DNA of 64,000 nt, taken from assembly GCA_029891345.1 (NCBI GenBank), contig CM056993.1, forward strand, positions 112,024,623 through 112,088,622. The letters are read 5' to 3'. The notes under the pieces are model-generated. The model had not been told where the DNA came from, did no database searches, and saw only the letters and a list, made by a program, of their open reading frames with translations. How positions within the stretch are numbered: position 1 is the first letter of the stretch; each line of letters begins with the position of its first letter. Position numbers and translations under genes: made by a program. The DNA is from Dryococelus australis. Lineage: Eukaryota; Arthropoda; Insecta; Phasmatodea; Phasmatidae. Below are positions 12,701-23,600 of this stretch, in pieces.

Positions 12701-13016
12701 TAGACCGGGATCAGTTATTCTTGGTATCCAGTGGCATTTTTATTCTGCCAGACTACCCAAACCAGAAATTTAGTTACACATATTAAACCCCACACTAGGA
12801 CATGGTGCCCAATAAGGTATCATCTCTGTGACCCACACCATCCAAGGATGCTTATTGCTTATGATCATGCCAGTACATTTTATAGTGCAAATTCATTTCA
12901 CTCAACTACTAACAATAATAACACATAACCCTAGCATGTGCAGTATTCGTAGACCTGAACATATCTGTATGTCGTACACTTTTCAGATCTACTATATATT
13001 TAAAATAACCTTACCA

Positions 13017-13165
13017 AGTGAGGTGATGGAGTGGTAAACTTGGACTTGCATTCAGGAGGGTATAGGTTCAATTCCCGATTTGGCCATTCTGATTTCAATT
13101 TTCCATGGTTTCCTGAAATCACCCGAGAAAATTACTAGGATATTTCCGTATTACAGACGAAGGTC
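13017..13165 (+). mobile_element. tRNA-derived SINE
   Basis: Box A TGATGGAGTGGTAAACTTGG (13024-13043) and box B GGTTCAATTCC (13065-13075) are followed by GATTTGGCCATTCTGATTTC and a tail like TTTTCCATGGTTTCC, the classical layout of insect tRNA-type SINEs with a conserved non-tRNA body. The related 3.7-kb copy shares the body. Confidence 0.75.
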
Positions 13166-13545
13166 AGTTCCTTCTCGATTCCTGCTTCTGCAAACAATCT
13201 GCTCCATCTCGAATAACCTTGCTGTTGACAAGATGTTAAGCCATACCTATTTACTTAATATAACTATGAACAGACAGTCTCTTTAGCTATGTGTTAAATA
13301 CTGTACTTGTTGGAATGTTCACAATTGTCTGTTTTGGCAAAAATAGTATTAATTATGTATTCGTAGTAAAGAACTTAAACTGTGTATAGATATTCAAAAT
13401 TCATCTGAGATTTTTGAATATTTGTGTTTTTTATTGCATTGATATGCTTGCAAAACTGATGTAGGAATAACTAGTGTATTGCACTCTAGCATTTGTATAG
13501 GTATTGCATATATTTGTAACAAAAAATTGATTTACATTTGTGTAG

Positions 13546-13697
13546 GACCTGAAAAACATTGCTAATATTTGGAACAAAACCGATTTGGACATGATACTCT
13601 TGAAGGACAAAGAAGTTTATCGACTGAAAGCAGTGGATGATATATTACAAGCACTGGACGAAAACCAGATAAGCCTGGCAGCAATGAAGTCTACCAG
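13546..13697 (+). CDS. Dynein heavy chain (axonemal type), exon B
   Basis: Acceptor TGTGTAG, donor GTTAGT. 152 nt: 50 codons plus AG of a split Arg codon (phase 2). Translation begins DLKNIANIWNKTDLDMILL and continues KDKEVYRLKAVDDILQALDE, then NQISLAAMKSTR. This is the linker-domain pattern W...D....KD..VY.L...D.....LE.NQ....MK.S of axonemal dyneins. It joins in frame to exon A and exon C with no missing residues, which strongly supports both splice sites. Confidence 0.95.
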
Positions 13698-13949
13698 GTT
13701 AGTGGTACATATACATCAATAAAATACAATTTCTGACCTTATTATACTTTATTTTGAGTGTAATGAGAGCTGTACATTATCTGTGAATAAAGTATAGCTA
13801 ATAAACACTGACACATGACGTCGTTTATACTTATTAATAAATGACTACTACTCATCAGTGCAACTACACCACTAGCAGTTGTCAACGGAGTTGAGTCACC
13901 GCCACCACCTACAAGTTTGTTGTATCTACCGGGCCGGGACAGACATCCC

Positions 13950-14530
13950 AATAAAGGAGATAATTTTTGCCCGATGAGTCACAGGGACCATGCAAGAGGT
14001 CCGGGGCTAGTACAGCAGTGTGCCACGGGATCCTGCCACAAGTATAATGCCTAGATCCCACAACTCCCCACTATGCCTCTCACACCGAGGATCTAGGTGC
14101 TCGGCTTGCACCTGCTAACTCCCTATCCAGACGCCCCATGTCAGTGAAGGTAGGGATGGCCGAGGAGTATATAAGGAGAAGAGCTCCCGGCCTCTGGATG
14201 CAAAAGGAAGCACCAGCTGTGTCATCAGCACCTCACTATAATAAACGCTCTGTCCTTTACGGACAATACAGGGTACAGCTGGCCCAGAGGAGAAAGCTAC
14301 GTGCACATGCACCAGTTACTGCCTACTCCCTTTAGCTTTGCACAGGGCACCTTCCCATGTTTTACACTGGGGTGTGTACGTTCCGCCAAGTCTGAGGATG
14401 GGAGATAGTACTTCCACCATGTGTATTTATTTTCCTTAATGACAAAATAAACATTAATCTTGCCTAACTTCTTGAGTATCACTCCAACCTCCTATTCTTC
14501 ACCCTTAACGGATCTAACAGGGATAGCAGT
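13950..14530 (+). mobile_element. LTR-like promoter block
   Basis: A GC-richer block has a strong TATA box in GAGTATATAAGGAG at about 14166, then AATAAA at about 14242 shortly downstream, the spacing of a U3-R boundary in an LTR. Neither TG/CA ends nor a second copy can be placed in the window. Sequence at 14.58-14.86 kb contains a diverged direct duplication beginning TTGGAAGGCCACCCATTC, and the gag-like fragment at 16.4-17.0 kb follows on the same strand, so this could be the 5' LTR of that element. Confidence 0.4.
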
Positions 14531-14582
14531 AGACCGGGTTTTGCTCTTTCTGAATTCACACTAACAACAAAACAAAACATCC

Positions 14583-14860
14583 TTGGAAGGCCACCCATTC
14601 TCTGTCCCGTGCAGTGAACGATAGAGCCACGACATTAGGATACCATCCTCTGGAATGTGGCTTGCCGGGTTGAAGTCGCTCTCGCTTCACCGCACACTCA
14701 GTGGTGCCGAGGAGGGGAACTTCTTCGGGCCTGGGTAGACCACTGACCTCGGGACACTCACTTCACCACTATTGGAAGGCCACCCATTCCTTGCACCCAG
14801 GTGGAGGGAATGGTAGATCCATGAAATTAGGCACTCTCCAGGTGGGTTCTATTAAAATTA
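14583..14860. repeat. Diverged direct duplication
   Basis: TTGGAAGGCCACCCATTC at about 14582 recurs at about 14774. Each is followed by a matching context (GGTAGA or GATAGA, then CCA..A.ATTAGG). Unit spacing is about 192 bp. Likely part of the leader of a retroelement. Confidence 0.5.
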
Positions 14861-16420
14861 TTTAAAAAATGAACCCATTCAAAACAATATTCTTAAAACC
14901 GTTCCATATTGTCTTCATTCTCAGACGAAATTAAAATTTGATGCTGACTGATTATTTAAATAAAAGGTGGGTTACCTGAAAAATATTAAACCAAGCAGAC
15001 ACAAAGTGGTGCGAGAGCCATCTTACTACCATCTACATTACAGTCACTCGTACATCGCTCAAACATTTACCATACTACAAGACTACTCCCAAACCAGATA
15101 AAGTAAATTTGTTAGTGAGCTCCACAGCAATACATGTTAAGCCAAAAAAATGTAACACACAAACCCAAACTAAATTTTGAATGAAAGCTAAGAATATGCC
15201 TAACGAATTACTTTCAAACCACAATAAAGTTTCTACATTCCATCAAAAGGGAAACCCACCTCAAATGTTTGCTGCCAGCAACATGGCAGCATGTCAGCTC
15301 ACACTTTCAATCATTTTCCGAGTCCTGAAGGGACCTCGCAGAGCTCAATACCAGAAGGGTATTATCATGAAAACAAGCAGACTTGAAGTGGCAGAGGCCT
15401 GCGTAGATGCTAAGCTTGCAGATCCAGAATAATTGTTACAACCAATCAGAATTGACTTAAGATACGCATGCGCAGGAGGGAGGGGTAAAGACAAGGAGGT
15501 TGAGGGAAAGTAGGAAGGGAAGCATTCCAAGGTACATGGGAATGAGGCCGTTGAAACTCAAGTTAAAAAGTACAGCGCCTTCTATGCTGCACAGCACAGT
15601 CTGCATTGCACGGCACAGTCCACATACTGCGCATCGTTGACTGCCTAACTCCTGCAGCCCGATCCTATTTTGGAGCCTGATGCCTTACACCCACAGGGAT
15701 GGTGTTCAGAATTAGGCAAAGTAGTTGAGGGCTATCTCTAAAGATCCACAAGGGCTTAGCATCCTTCCCAGCAGGTTCGGTCTACTGAGTCCACGAGAAC
15801 AAGCTGCTTTGCTGTTATGACTCACCATACTAGCATCACCCATCATTCCTACAGTACTGTTCGAGCCATCCATCCGTATTGCAGAAGGATATCATCCCAT
15901 ATTAAAGGATATTCTATTTGGCGAGAGGTCCAACTCAACCCCAGTAGCACCTAGTGGCACCATGACAGTGAGAACACCAGCACCTCGGACGCACACTACA
16001 CACACCAGTCAACAGCAACCAGGGCCAAGGGACCTACCCTAGCTAAACCACACCAGATCAAGACACATCATCTTGTTCATTTGAACTCAGTCCTGCACCC
16101 TAAGTCAATGCCACACATAGTGGTAGTGCAAGAGTTGGACTTCAGACCAAGTCGGCTGCCTACTAGGCCAATATTATATTCCGGTCAGGCACCAGTGTCA
16201 AGAGACAACTAGACTCCTAAAGATGCGACTAACCTAGCGTCGAACAAGTCACCCAGGGATGTGGGCAGACAATCAGCAGATGCTGTCTCCCCATAATTGT
16301 GAAAGAATTAAGCAGAACTAGGCCAGCATGACCCCGAGTGAGCGAACTAGCCGGGGTTTACATAAAGAGACTTTGACCGGACTTCAGGGAGTCTGTAAAC
16401 ACCACGTGGCGCTCAATAAC
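14861..16420. other. Intron, probable retroelement leader or debris
   Basis: Mixed composition, with no frame showing a recognisable protein. It lies between the LTR-like block and the zinc-finger gag-like fragment, so may be an untranslated leader of the same element. The stretch 15.4-15.5 kb is purine-rich. Confidence 0.3.
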
Positions 16421-16423
16421 CGA

Positions 16424-17010
16424 AGATGTTGGACATTAACAAGATAGTGAATGAGCCCACAGAAGAAACAATGGACAGTACCATTAGTAATTGCTGCACC
16501 AAGACAGAATGCCCTGGAGCAGGGTTTCATTGAATTGAGTGCACACATTGCCAGCACCAATTCCATTATGCCTGCTTAGGCTGGGACGATATAGTTTGTC
16601 ATACTGACGGACTAGAGTACCGGTTTAAGGACTCCCGGATAAGAGACACGGCAGTTTGCAGTTTTGTGACCTGCAAAGGACGGGTTGTACACAGTTTGAT
16701 GCATCGCCTGCGCCAAAACATTTCACCACATATGCATAGGCTGGCCTGATGAGCGGGTGACCCAACCGGGGATGGTATATAGGTGTGAAGTCTGTCAGCT
16801 GGAACCTCGGACACAGCCAGAAGGCGGAATCTAGCAGTTCGACAGGGAAGCCACAGATCCCAGACCGCGCAGGCCGTCCACACGAAGACCCGCTGGTTTT
16901 ATTCTTTGCGGACCGCAAAAAGGAATTGAAAGAGCATGAGGTGGCACCGAAACAGTGGATCAAATTAACGCAAGTGTCTCAACAGTTTAAGAGGTTTGCT
17001 TCTGAATAGT
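16424..17010 (+). pseudogene. Gag-like fragment with PHD-like zinc finger
   Basis: Plus-strand reading gives SNCCTKTECPG, a stop, then IECTHCQHQFHYACLG, a C-x3-C ... C-x2-C ... H-x2-C spacing like the first half of a PHD-type finger. From 16785 to 17009 the frame reads a charged tail (FFADRKKELKEHEVAPKQW) ending in a stop at 17007. A similar Cys/His block starts the gag of the gypsy element at 59.8 kb, so I infer that this is the gag of a related retroelement. It could also be a captured host PHD exon. Stops break the frame and nothing pol-like follows. Confidence 0.45.
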
Positions 17011-17349
17011 GAGTTAGGGGTTTAGTCAGTTAGTATCAGAGAGTTTCAGCATTTCCCTACATCGCTCTCCTGTATGATTCATCGAGTGCTGTAGTCATTG
17101 AACGAGTTGATAGTGAGTTAATGTACCACTCATTTCCTCATTTTCTATTTAATTTCTTCCCCCTCCTCTAACCCCCTTTTCACACACCCTCTTGTCCAAT
17201 TTTTCATAGTATTAATTAACTCTGTTGTATCTACATTTGGTACAAGATACATTTACTACCTAAATATATATTTTTTAATACAATGTTTCTAAGTCGGGAA
17301 AAAGATAAGCTTTTATTCCTTCATTCATGTGATTTGTTAGTGAAGATAG

Positions 17350-17384
17350 ATTATATATATATATATATAGACACACACACACAC
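17350..17384. repeat. (TA)n-GA-(CA)n compound microsatellite
   Basis: A TA run joined to GACACACACACAC, marking the point where the adjacent LTR copy is truncated. The same junction type occurs at 51.29 kb. Confidence 0.85.
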
Positions 17385-18128
17385 TTACTGGTAATTTGGA
17401 CACCATCAGTGCTTCCCAATCACCGCACTATTGAGACTCAGGGTTCTCAGGGATGTTGTGGGTTCTGTGTGTCCGTCTCACCCGTGTGTACTTACAAACA
17501 CGTTGGCAAAACTAAACTTATAATAAACATCACTGAAATGAAAATAACAATTGATAAAACATATATGGCTAGGACACTGTCACTACTGAATAAAAGAATT
17601 GAGTTCACTGTAGCCTTGTTTTTATTGATATTGTTCATACACATCAACGTGCCAATGAAATTATTATCTCGGTCATGACTAGCTAATTCCGCTTGGGTGC
17701 TCCCCAGCCTATAATTAATCTAGCACACGCCTAAATGGATGATCTCACCGAGGTGCATGAAAGCACAGCCTTCACAAGGGAAAAGGGCAGACAGCTGCTA
17801 GCGTGGACTGATGGTTTTCCCCTGAAGAGACAGGATATGGCGAATTACAAATAAAAACCCTTAAAATACACATTAACACGTGTAATTACTTGGCATCACT
17901 AACGCAAACTTGTCAGGGTTCGCCCTCCAGCATGTGGGTAGTGTGGTGACGGCCTATACACAGAGCTGGCTAGGATGCAAATAATTGCACCATACACCAA
18001 TTACACAATTATATAAACCCTTGAATGATACATGAAATAGGATGGGACACGAGATGAATATTCATAATAAACACACATGTGTGAAAACAAGCTTAGGTGG
18101 CGCGGATGCCACTGGATCAAGTTCGTTG
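17384..18128 (-). mobile_element. Truncated gypsy LTR (copy 1)
   Basis: Closely matches, on the minus strand, the 3' part of the LTR copies at 25.1, 46.0 and 57.7 kb: shared blocks include GAGACTCAGGGTTCT, GGATGATCTCAC and GCGGATGCC. Both ends are lost at microsatellites (TA/CA on the left, GGT on the right). It retains a stretch around 17.91-18.06 kb that the 25-kb copy has deleted but the other two keep. Confidence 0.88.
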
Positions 18129-18129
18129 C

Positions 18130-18511
18130 TGTGGTTTGGTGGTGGTGGTTGTGGTGGTGGTGTTTGTGGTGGTGGTGAGGGTGATGGTAGGGTGGTGGTT
18201 GCTGTGGTGGTGGTGGTGAGGGTGGGGTAGGGTGGTGGTGGTGGTAGGTGGGTGGTGGTGGTGGTAGGGTGGCGATAGGGTGGGAGTAGGGTGGTGGTGG
18301 TGGTTGTGGTGCTGGTGGTGGTGGTTGTGGTGATGGTGGTGAGGGTGGTGTTAGGGTGGTGGTGGTGGTAGGATGGTGGTAGGGTGGTGGTGGTGAGGGT
18401 GGTGGTAGGGTGGTGGTGGTGGTGGCATTGGCGTTGGCGTCGGTGTTGTTGGTGGTGATGGTGGTGGTGGTGGTGGTGGTGGTGGTGGTGGTGGTGGTGG
18501 TGGTGGTGGTG
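18130..18511. repeat. GGT/ACC trinucleotide microsatellite
   Basis: About 380 bp of nearly pure GGT on the plus strand with occasional GAT, GTT and GCT interruptions, ending in a perfect run at about 18460-18510. The minus strand translates to His/Thr/Pro runs, but this is a by-product of the repeat and not a gene. Its left edge cuts an LTR copy. Confidence 0.97.
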
Positions 18512-18804
18512 TAGATGAATGAGACCGCAGTAAAAAGTAGGGGAAAGCTGAGTAGTAGCGAATCTCGTAGAGTGATAATATGTACTTGTAACAGATATGG
18601 TTAGTAGATTCTTGTAGAGTGGTGTTGCAGCATCAGTTATGGTAGACAAGCAGATTCACGTAGATTGCAGAGACCTCACATCAGTTGATAAAGGCAACTA
18701 GCGATGTTCTTTTAGTTGTTGTGCATGAAGTAGCTGATACCCCTTGCAGGTAGATACACAGCCAGGCAGCAGTGTATGGTGAGCTGTGCAGGTAGACAGG
18801 CTCA

Positions 18805-18880
18805 CCGGGCGGTGCAGTGGATAGGACTGTGTTCTCGAGTGGAGACAGGTCTTTGGTTTGATGCTATTACTTATGTAGCA
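18805..18880 (+). mobile_element. tRNA-type SINE fragment
   Basis: Box-A-like GGCGGTGCAGTGGATAGGAC followed about 30 bp later by box-B-like GGTTTGATGCT. No full tRNA fold. Assigned by promoter layout only. Confidence 0.4.
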
Positions 18881-19071
18881 GATGTTGTAGGGTGATGATA
18901 CACCCTCGTAGTATTAGAAACTTGTAGAATGATGCATTCTTATGGCAGTTTATGAATTTCTAGCATTGATATAAGGCAGTCATGTTGCAGGCAGCTGTGA
19001 TTGGTAATGCAGTGTGTGTGTTATTGGAGTTGAGGGTGCAGCTCACACTTTCATGTTGTAGTTTAGTTCAC

Positions 19072-19137
19072 TGATGTTGGTGTGGCTCCCAGTTGATGTT
19101 GGTGTGGCTCCCAGTTGATGTTGGTGTGGCTGGCAGT
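19072..19137. repeat. 22-bp minisatellite, three units
   Basis: Three head-to-tail copies of a 22-bp unit beginning TGATGTTGGTGTGGCT; the last copy has two changes near its end. Confidence 0.93.
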
Positions 19138-19267
19138 TGTTGTTTGCAGTGTGTTAAGGGGTGGGGAAAAGTGCTAGTTAGCGATGCAGTAGTGCCCCCC
19201 AAGGTAAAGTTGACATGCCATCAGACTCAATGAAGCTCTTGTCGTCTAAACCTGAAAAGACACCCCA

Positions 19268-19393
19268 TTATCTCCCCTGACAGTTCGTTCCAGGAGGAGA
19301 AGTTTCCGTGTTAGACCCAGAACTATAATCTGTATCGCTCACGAAAAGATCTTCCATCAAGTTATCAAGGTGCTTACGTTTATGATCACTCAT
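19268..19393 (-). other. Short acidic frame, possible transposase N-terminus
   Basis: Minus-strand ATG at 19393 opens 41 codons: MSDHKRKHLDNLMEDLF, then a Ser/Asp-rich stretch, ending at a TAA. Acidic, serine-rich N-termini of this sort are common in piggyBac-type and other DNA transposases, but the length is too small to prove anything and no catalytic domain follows. The guess is weak. Confidence 0.2.
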
Positions 19394-19399
19394 ATCATG

Positions 19400-20160
19400 T
19401 AAACAATTTATTCCTCCCTACACTCACAGATACAATAGTATGTAGGAAAGTGTGACCTGAAACAAAACAGAGAGAACCAACATTATAGACATTTACAACG
19501 AAATAATTTACCTGAAAGAAAAAATGATTAGTGACACAAAATGTTCCAACTGAAATCCCACCTTAGAACAGACATACAGTCAAGCATCAAAACTCCAGAC
19601 AGATCCAAAGACAATTTGGATATTCTCCCCCTTCACTCCACAAAATGTGGCGGTATGCCCTTGGACCTTCAATCATGCTAAACATACACTTTCAATCACA
19701 ACACTGGCTAAACAGGAGCTAGGGATATTTTCCCCACCAACTCCATTCAAAGAATGGTGGCACTTCTCCCCATTTCGCCCAAACACACTCTCAAGCAACT
19801 CTCCCACCCCATAACACTTTAATTTACAAATGGTCGCTAAACATACGTTAAAAAAAATGCACAAGTCATAAGAAAATGCGAAATTAATCTTTAAATTGGA
19901 TTAAATATGTAAGATTCAAAACGCGTTAAGACATACATAATTTTAACTATAATCACCTCTAAATGAAATCGCAAACACTGCTAACATATGTAAAACACTG
20001 TCACAAAATTTATTAAACTCTATCAAAATCCTGTTAAGTGATTAACACACTCAATTACGACATATTTACTGTTTTATGAAAAAAATTTGCAACAAAACGC
20101 TTAGAGAAAAAAAGAATAAGTTATTGAAAAATTATTTTTAAAAGTTTGTAAAATAAGTTA
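19400..20160. other. AT-rich intron with small diverged duplications
   Basis: A motif like GATATTCTCCCCCTTCACTCC near 19618 recurs in altered form near 19728. No coding potential recognised. Confidence 0.35.
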
Positions 20161-20189
20161 TTATTTGCTGACATTAGTTGAGCGATACT

Positions 20190-20405
20190 ACCGCGGCTAG
20201 GCATAATCATAGTAGCTGTCGGCAGTCTGGCGAGTGACCTGCCGGCAGACTGAATAAGCAGTGAAGTCACTATAGCGAGGTGAATAATGAATTGCGAAGC
20301 TCATATACACGCTTGCGTCTAATGACGGCTTGCTGACAACTGACCTGGAGCGGCTGGGGTGGGGCTATATATAGGGTGGGGCTATATATACCCTTATCAC
20401 CTCTT
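20190..20405 (+). promoter_or_regulatory. GC-rich island with duplicated TATA motif
   Basis: A GC-rich stretch ends in two tandem copies of GGGTGGGGCTATATATA (about 20356-20390), i.e. two TATATATA motifs 18 bp apart, in otherwise AT-rich DNA. It could be the U3/core promoter of a degenerate LTR or a cryptic promoter. No transcript is implied by the sequence. Confidence 0.3.
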
Positions 20406-20409
20406 CATC

Positions 20410-21190
20410 CCCCCGCTCCCCTTCTCTTATAATATATCGTAAAAATTGGATTCAGTGTCACTTAAATGTATTGTTCGCAATTAAATAACATCCCTGAACT
20501 GTATTTTTTATGAATGAATAAAATTAAAAGAAAATATCAAAATGTTTAAGTGATAAACGAAAGCATTAGCTAATCTGAAATATATCGGGGAAACAGTATT
20601 TTTAATGTAACATGAATTTAATATGTATATAATTACCAAACATTAGGAACGATTATGCGAAATAAATATAAGAATTTTTTTATTTAAATACGTTTTTACT
20701 TAATGACTCCATGAAAGTGCGATATAGAGGTGCGGAGGCTGGACATGGAGAGAATGCCGGAGGAGGCTTGGCTAGGGGAATGATGGAAGAGTGTGGGTTA
20801 TGCCGACTAAACGTCTATGAGCGGTTGCAGAGAAAAAGTACACATTAGAGGGGAATATCAGATAAATGTTTCACGTCGCCGATAGATATACGGCGGAGGG
20901 GGAGCATCGACGGATAAAAGTTTTTTATGCTGCAGAGTACTGACACACGCTTTGGATGATAAGAACGCCAATGGATGTGGGGTGCGGCCTCTCTCCGGGG
21001 AATGGTCCCTCCTGACTTTAGAAAGCTGGCTACAAGCATGCTAGCCAGCTCTAAACGCTTTGCTTTCTGAAAATAATACTAAAATATAATACATTGTAAG
21101 AATGTAAAACCATCTTTCATGTAACTAAATGTTAAAAACAATGTTACGATAGTTGCGTTTCACAACACTTTATATCATTTGATATCTACT
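20410..21190. other. Intron, nothing recognised
   Basis: AT-rich, no coding, repeat or element pattern that I can support. Confidence 0.4.
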
Positions 21191-21198
21191 CCTATCTT

Positions 21199-21370
21199 TG
21201 GGATAGTGGTTAAGGTGCTGATAGCCCTCCCGAGTTCATCAAGTAGCCCTACTGTGGCGTATTAGTTATTATACTAGCCCAGTGGGTCGTGGTAGGTTCT
21301 GGGTGGGGCTGCTTTGTGGGAGGATACCATCTAAGGAGAGGGGAATCAAACCCCAGAGTGAGTCGAACCA
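21199..21370 (+). mobile_element. tRNA-type SINE (second copy of the 8.05-kb family)
   Basis: Box A GGATAGTGGTTAAGGTGCTG (21201-21220) and box B GGAATCAAACCCC (21342-21354), followed by AGAGTGAGTCGAACC. Compared with the 8.05-kb copy it has about 90 bp more between the boxes. Confidence 0.6.
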
Positions 21371-21961
21371 TGTTGTAATTTTTCGATTTGAAACTGTGCT
21401 GCGAGATTGTGTGAAGCAGGCTTGCGACGGGACTCGTAACAGTGTGAAGTGCGCTTTTGTTATCTGTATGCCGTAACTCCACTCCCTCGTCGGACACCTT
21501 GTTTCCGTAAGTACCTTGTTCCCCTCTCCCCAAGAGCATTGTTCTATAAATAGAATCCTGCCCTTTCTACCTTGACACCGTTTTCATGAACCAGTTCGTC
21601 TTTTCCGTAGTCATTCATGATCATTGTGCTGTCAACTGTGTTTGGTTTCAAACAACTTGGCGTATGTCGGTCAAATGTTATTGTTAAATGAAAACAAATT
21701 TCATTTAAATATAACAGTCCAAGTGATAGCTGGAATCAAATACAGCTACATATTAACAGATTTTCGCCGGGTTTTTTTCTATGCTGTGGCATACCAATTA
21801 AAGATAGGGACACAACTACTACTATGTTTTATCGCTGTGCTATAACGAACTTAATTTTAATCCATTTTTATAAAGTTTTCTTGAATTTTTGTTGCATTTG
21901 AGTAAGTCTCGCACCATGCAGGTTTTGTTAGTTGAAAACGTATAATTTTCCATTGACTATA

Positions 21962-22787
21962 CAGTATTTACTGGTATAATTCTCGCACTGGCACAAGTCA
22001 TGCAGCATATTTTTCTCAACGAGGTGCCAGGTTGCTGATGCTTCAAGGTCGCTGGTCCCCTTATCATTTTAAGGCTGCCACGCCCGCTCTGCAAACATGT
22101 AAATACAATCAGTTACAGAGTTTATTTGTATGCTTGTGATTATTTAAATACGAAGGAAATAGTTTACATTCATATTAATTTTTAAGTACGAATGCATAAT
22201 GGGTAAATATGCCAGTCAAACTGCTGCATTTAAACTTCAGATAATTGCGCATGCAGAGGAACATGGTAATAGAGAAGCGGGTTAAAAATTTGTTGTTTCT
22301 GAGTTTTACGTGCATGTTATGTTTTCCCAATACCGGGCCACTGTTACTAAGTGAACTGGACCTGTAACGACGGCAGTGGCAGGTGGCCACCGCCTGGCCA
22401 GAATAATTGTGTAGTTACCGACCGACCGACAGCTGCCCCGTCCAAAGATCTAGTGTCGAGCGACAGTGGCAAGCAGTAAGCCCGGCCATGTTGCAAAGGA
22501 TCTAGGTGCTCGCCCAGCTATGTGTACACAGCAATGTTTTCGCTACTAGTCCCAGCACACGAGTGATTTAATGTTGAATATGTATCTTCATATCTATTAT
22601 CAATAAATGAAGTGCTGTATTTTTATAAAATGTATCCCCCATGATTGGCGAGGGATTACCTACAGTAGACCCCATTTTAATTTTTACATGCACGTGTCTT
22701 GGCGATTCCTTGCATAATTCATGCACCCTAATTTTTTGCACTAAAATCTTGTAAAATAGGTGCGAGAATTATGCCAATAAATACAGG
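21962..22787 (+). mobile_element. Tigger-type deletion derivative
   Basis: Flanked by TA on both sides. The left end reads CAGTATTTACTGGTATAATT and the right end, reverse-complemented, CCTGTATTTATTGGCATAAT; both continue TCTCGCAC, giving inverted repeats of roughly 27 bp. At only 826 bp it cannot hold a whole transposase, but it keeps the start of one (22199 onward). So it is an internal-deletion MITE, not an unrelated sequence with shared ends. Confidence 0.82.
22199..22330 (+). pseudogene. Tigger/CENP-B-type transposase N-terminus
   Basis: ATG at 22199 opens MGKYASQTAAFKLQIIAHAE, then EHGNREAG, a TAA stop, and KFVVSEFYV. This is the first helix-turn-helix pattern (aaFKL.vI..Ae..gNr.a...f.vsE) of pogo/Tigger DNA-binding domains. 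The rest of the transposase is missing. The end repeats around it support the assignment. Confidence 0.72.
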
Positions 22788-23429
22788 TATTTGGTTTGAG
22801 GCGGTCGTGTGAAGCTGTGACGGGCGAGTTATCGCTTGCAGGGCAGTGCTTGGGCAGCCAAGTAAGTTATAGCAGGAAATGCTGCGTAGGCCCAGCAACT
22901 GATTGCGGGGCATTGCTGCGTAGGCCGAGCAACTGTTTGCAGGAAGAGCAGCTATACTTACAATTTTCCGCTCATTTTCACTGAATTAGTTTTCATATAA
23001 TGGGATATTTTAGGGCGATTTTTAAGTAGTAGGCCCCACTGGAGATCAAAATGTGTCTAATTCGGGGACAGGGAGGACACACTTATAGCGAGGATCGAAC
23101 CTGGAACTGTGCCATCTCGCTATAATGGTACTTTACTGTATGTTAAAATCAACTTATGATACCGCATTACATTACACATCTTTTTATGTAATGGTGGTAA
23201 TTTGTTCCATTTATTGCGTATCAATTTCATAATAAACTCTCCACATATATACGAAGTATTACGTAAACATTCATGACTGAGGTGGAAATCCATTTTGTCA
23301 ATCCATTTTTGGTATATATTAAAAATACGGACAATAAGATTGTTTAACGTGGAATCTTCTGTACGTAAATTGCCAAATGATTGTGAGGTTCTATCCACAC
23401 ATATAAATTCACTTTGTCATTAAAAAAGT
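22788..23429. other. Intron, unassigned
   Basis: Contains a TACAGTA-type half-end near 23137 that might belong to another MITE, but no convincing partner. Otherwise AT-rich. Confidence 0.35.
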
Positions 23430-23600
23430 AAGGGGTCTAGCCGATAAGACTGCTTGCTTCTCATTTTGTGTTTGATCCCTGGCGGGATAGCCTCCAGGTT
23501 TTTCACATGGGAATTGTGTTGCTGGTCGGTGAGTTTTCTTAGGAATCTCCCATTTTCCCCTGTCTTTTCATTCCGTCATTGCTCGGTACTCACATAAAAT
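23430..23600 (+). mobile_element. tRNA-derived SINE with partial body duplication
   Basis: Box A GGTCTAGCCGATAAGACTGC (about 23434-23453) and box B GTTTGATCCCT (23470-23480), then a body including GGTGAGTTTTCTTAGGAATC. The body segment recurs at 23692-23755 (GGTGAGTTTTCTCAGGAATC), a second partial copy. Confidence 0.65.

Larger units (their letters stand above)
4931..13545 (+). other. Dynein intron 1 (about 8.6 kb)
   Basis: Donor GTTAGT at 4931 and acceptor TGTGTAG at 13539-13545. It joins codon to codon in phase 0, giving the uninterrupted KIEE|DLKNIANIW that axonemal dyneins show. It carries two SINEs and a decayed gypsy integrase, plus unassigned GC-richer patches at 6.05-6.75, 7.0-7.1, 8.0-8.6 and 9.26-9.83 kb. 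Confidence 0.88.

Noticed and set aside
13017-13090. tRNA gene on the plus strand
   Set aside because: Same reasoning, and a SINE body continues directly after the tRNA-like part.
18062-18649. 195-codon His/Thr/Pro-rich minus-strand frame
   Set aside because: It is the translation of the GGT/ACC microsatellite, with no gene signals.
19072-19137. CRISPR-like array
   Set aside because: Three contiguous 22-bp units without spacers in a eukaryotic intron: a minisatellite.
22662-23140. MITE bounded by TACAGTA ends
   Set aside because: The two ends share only about seven bases; not enough to call an element.
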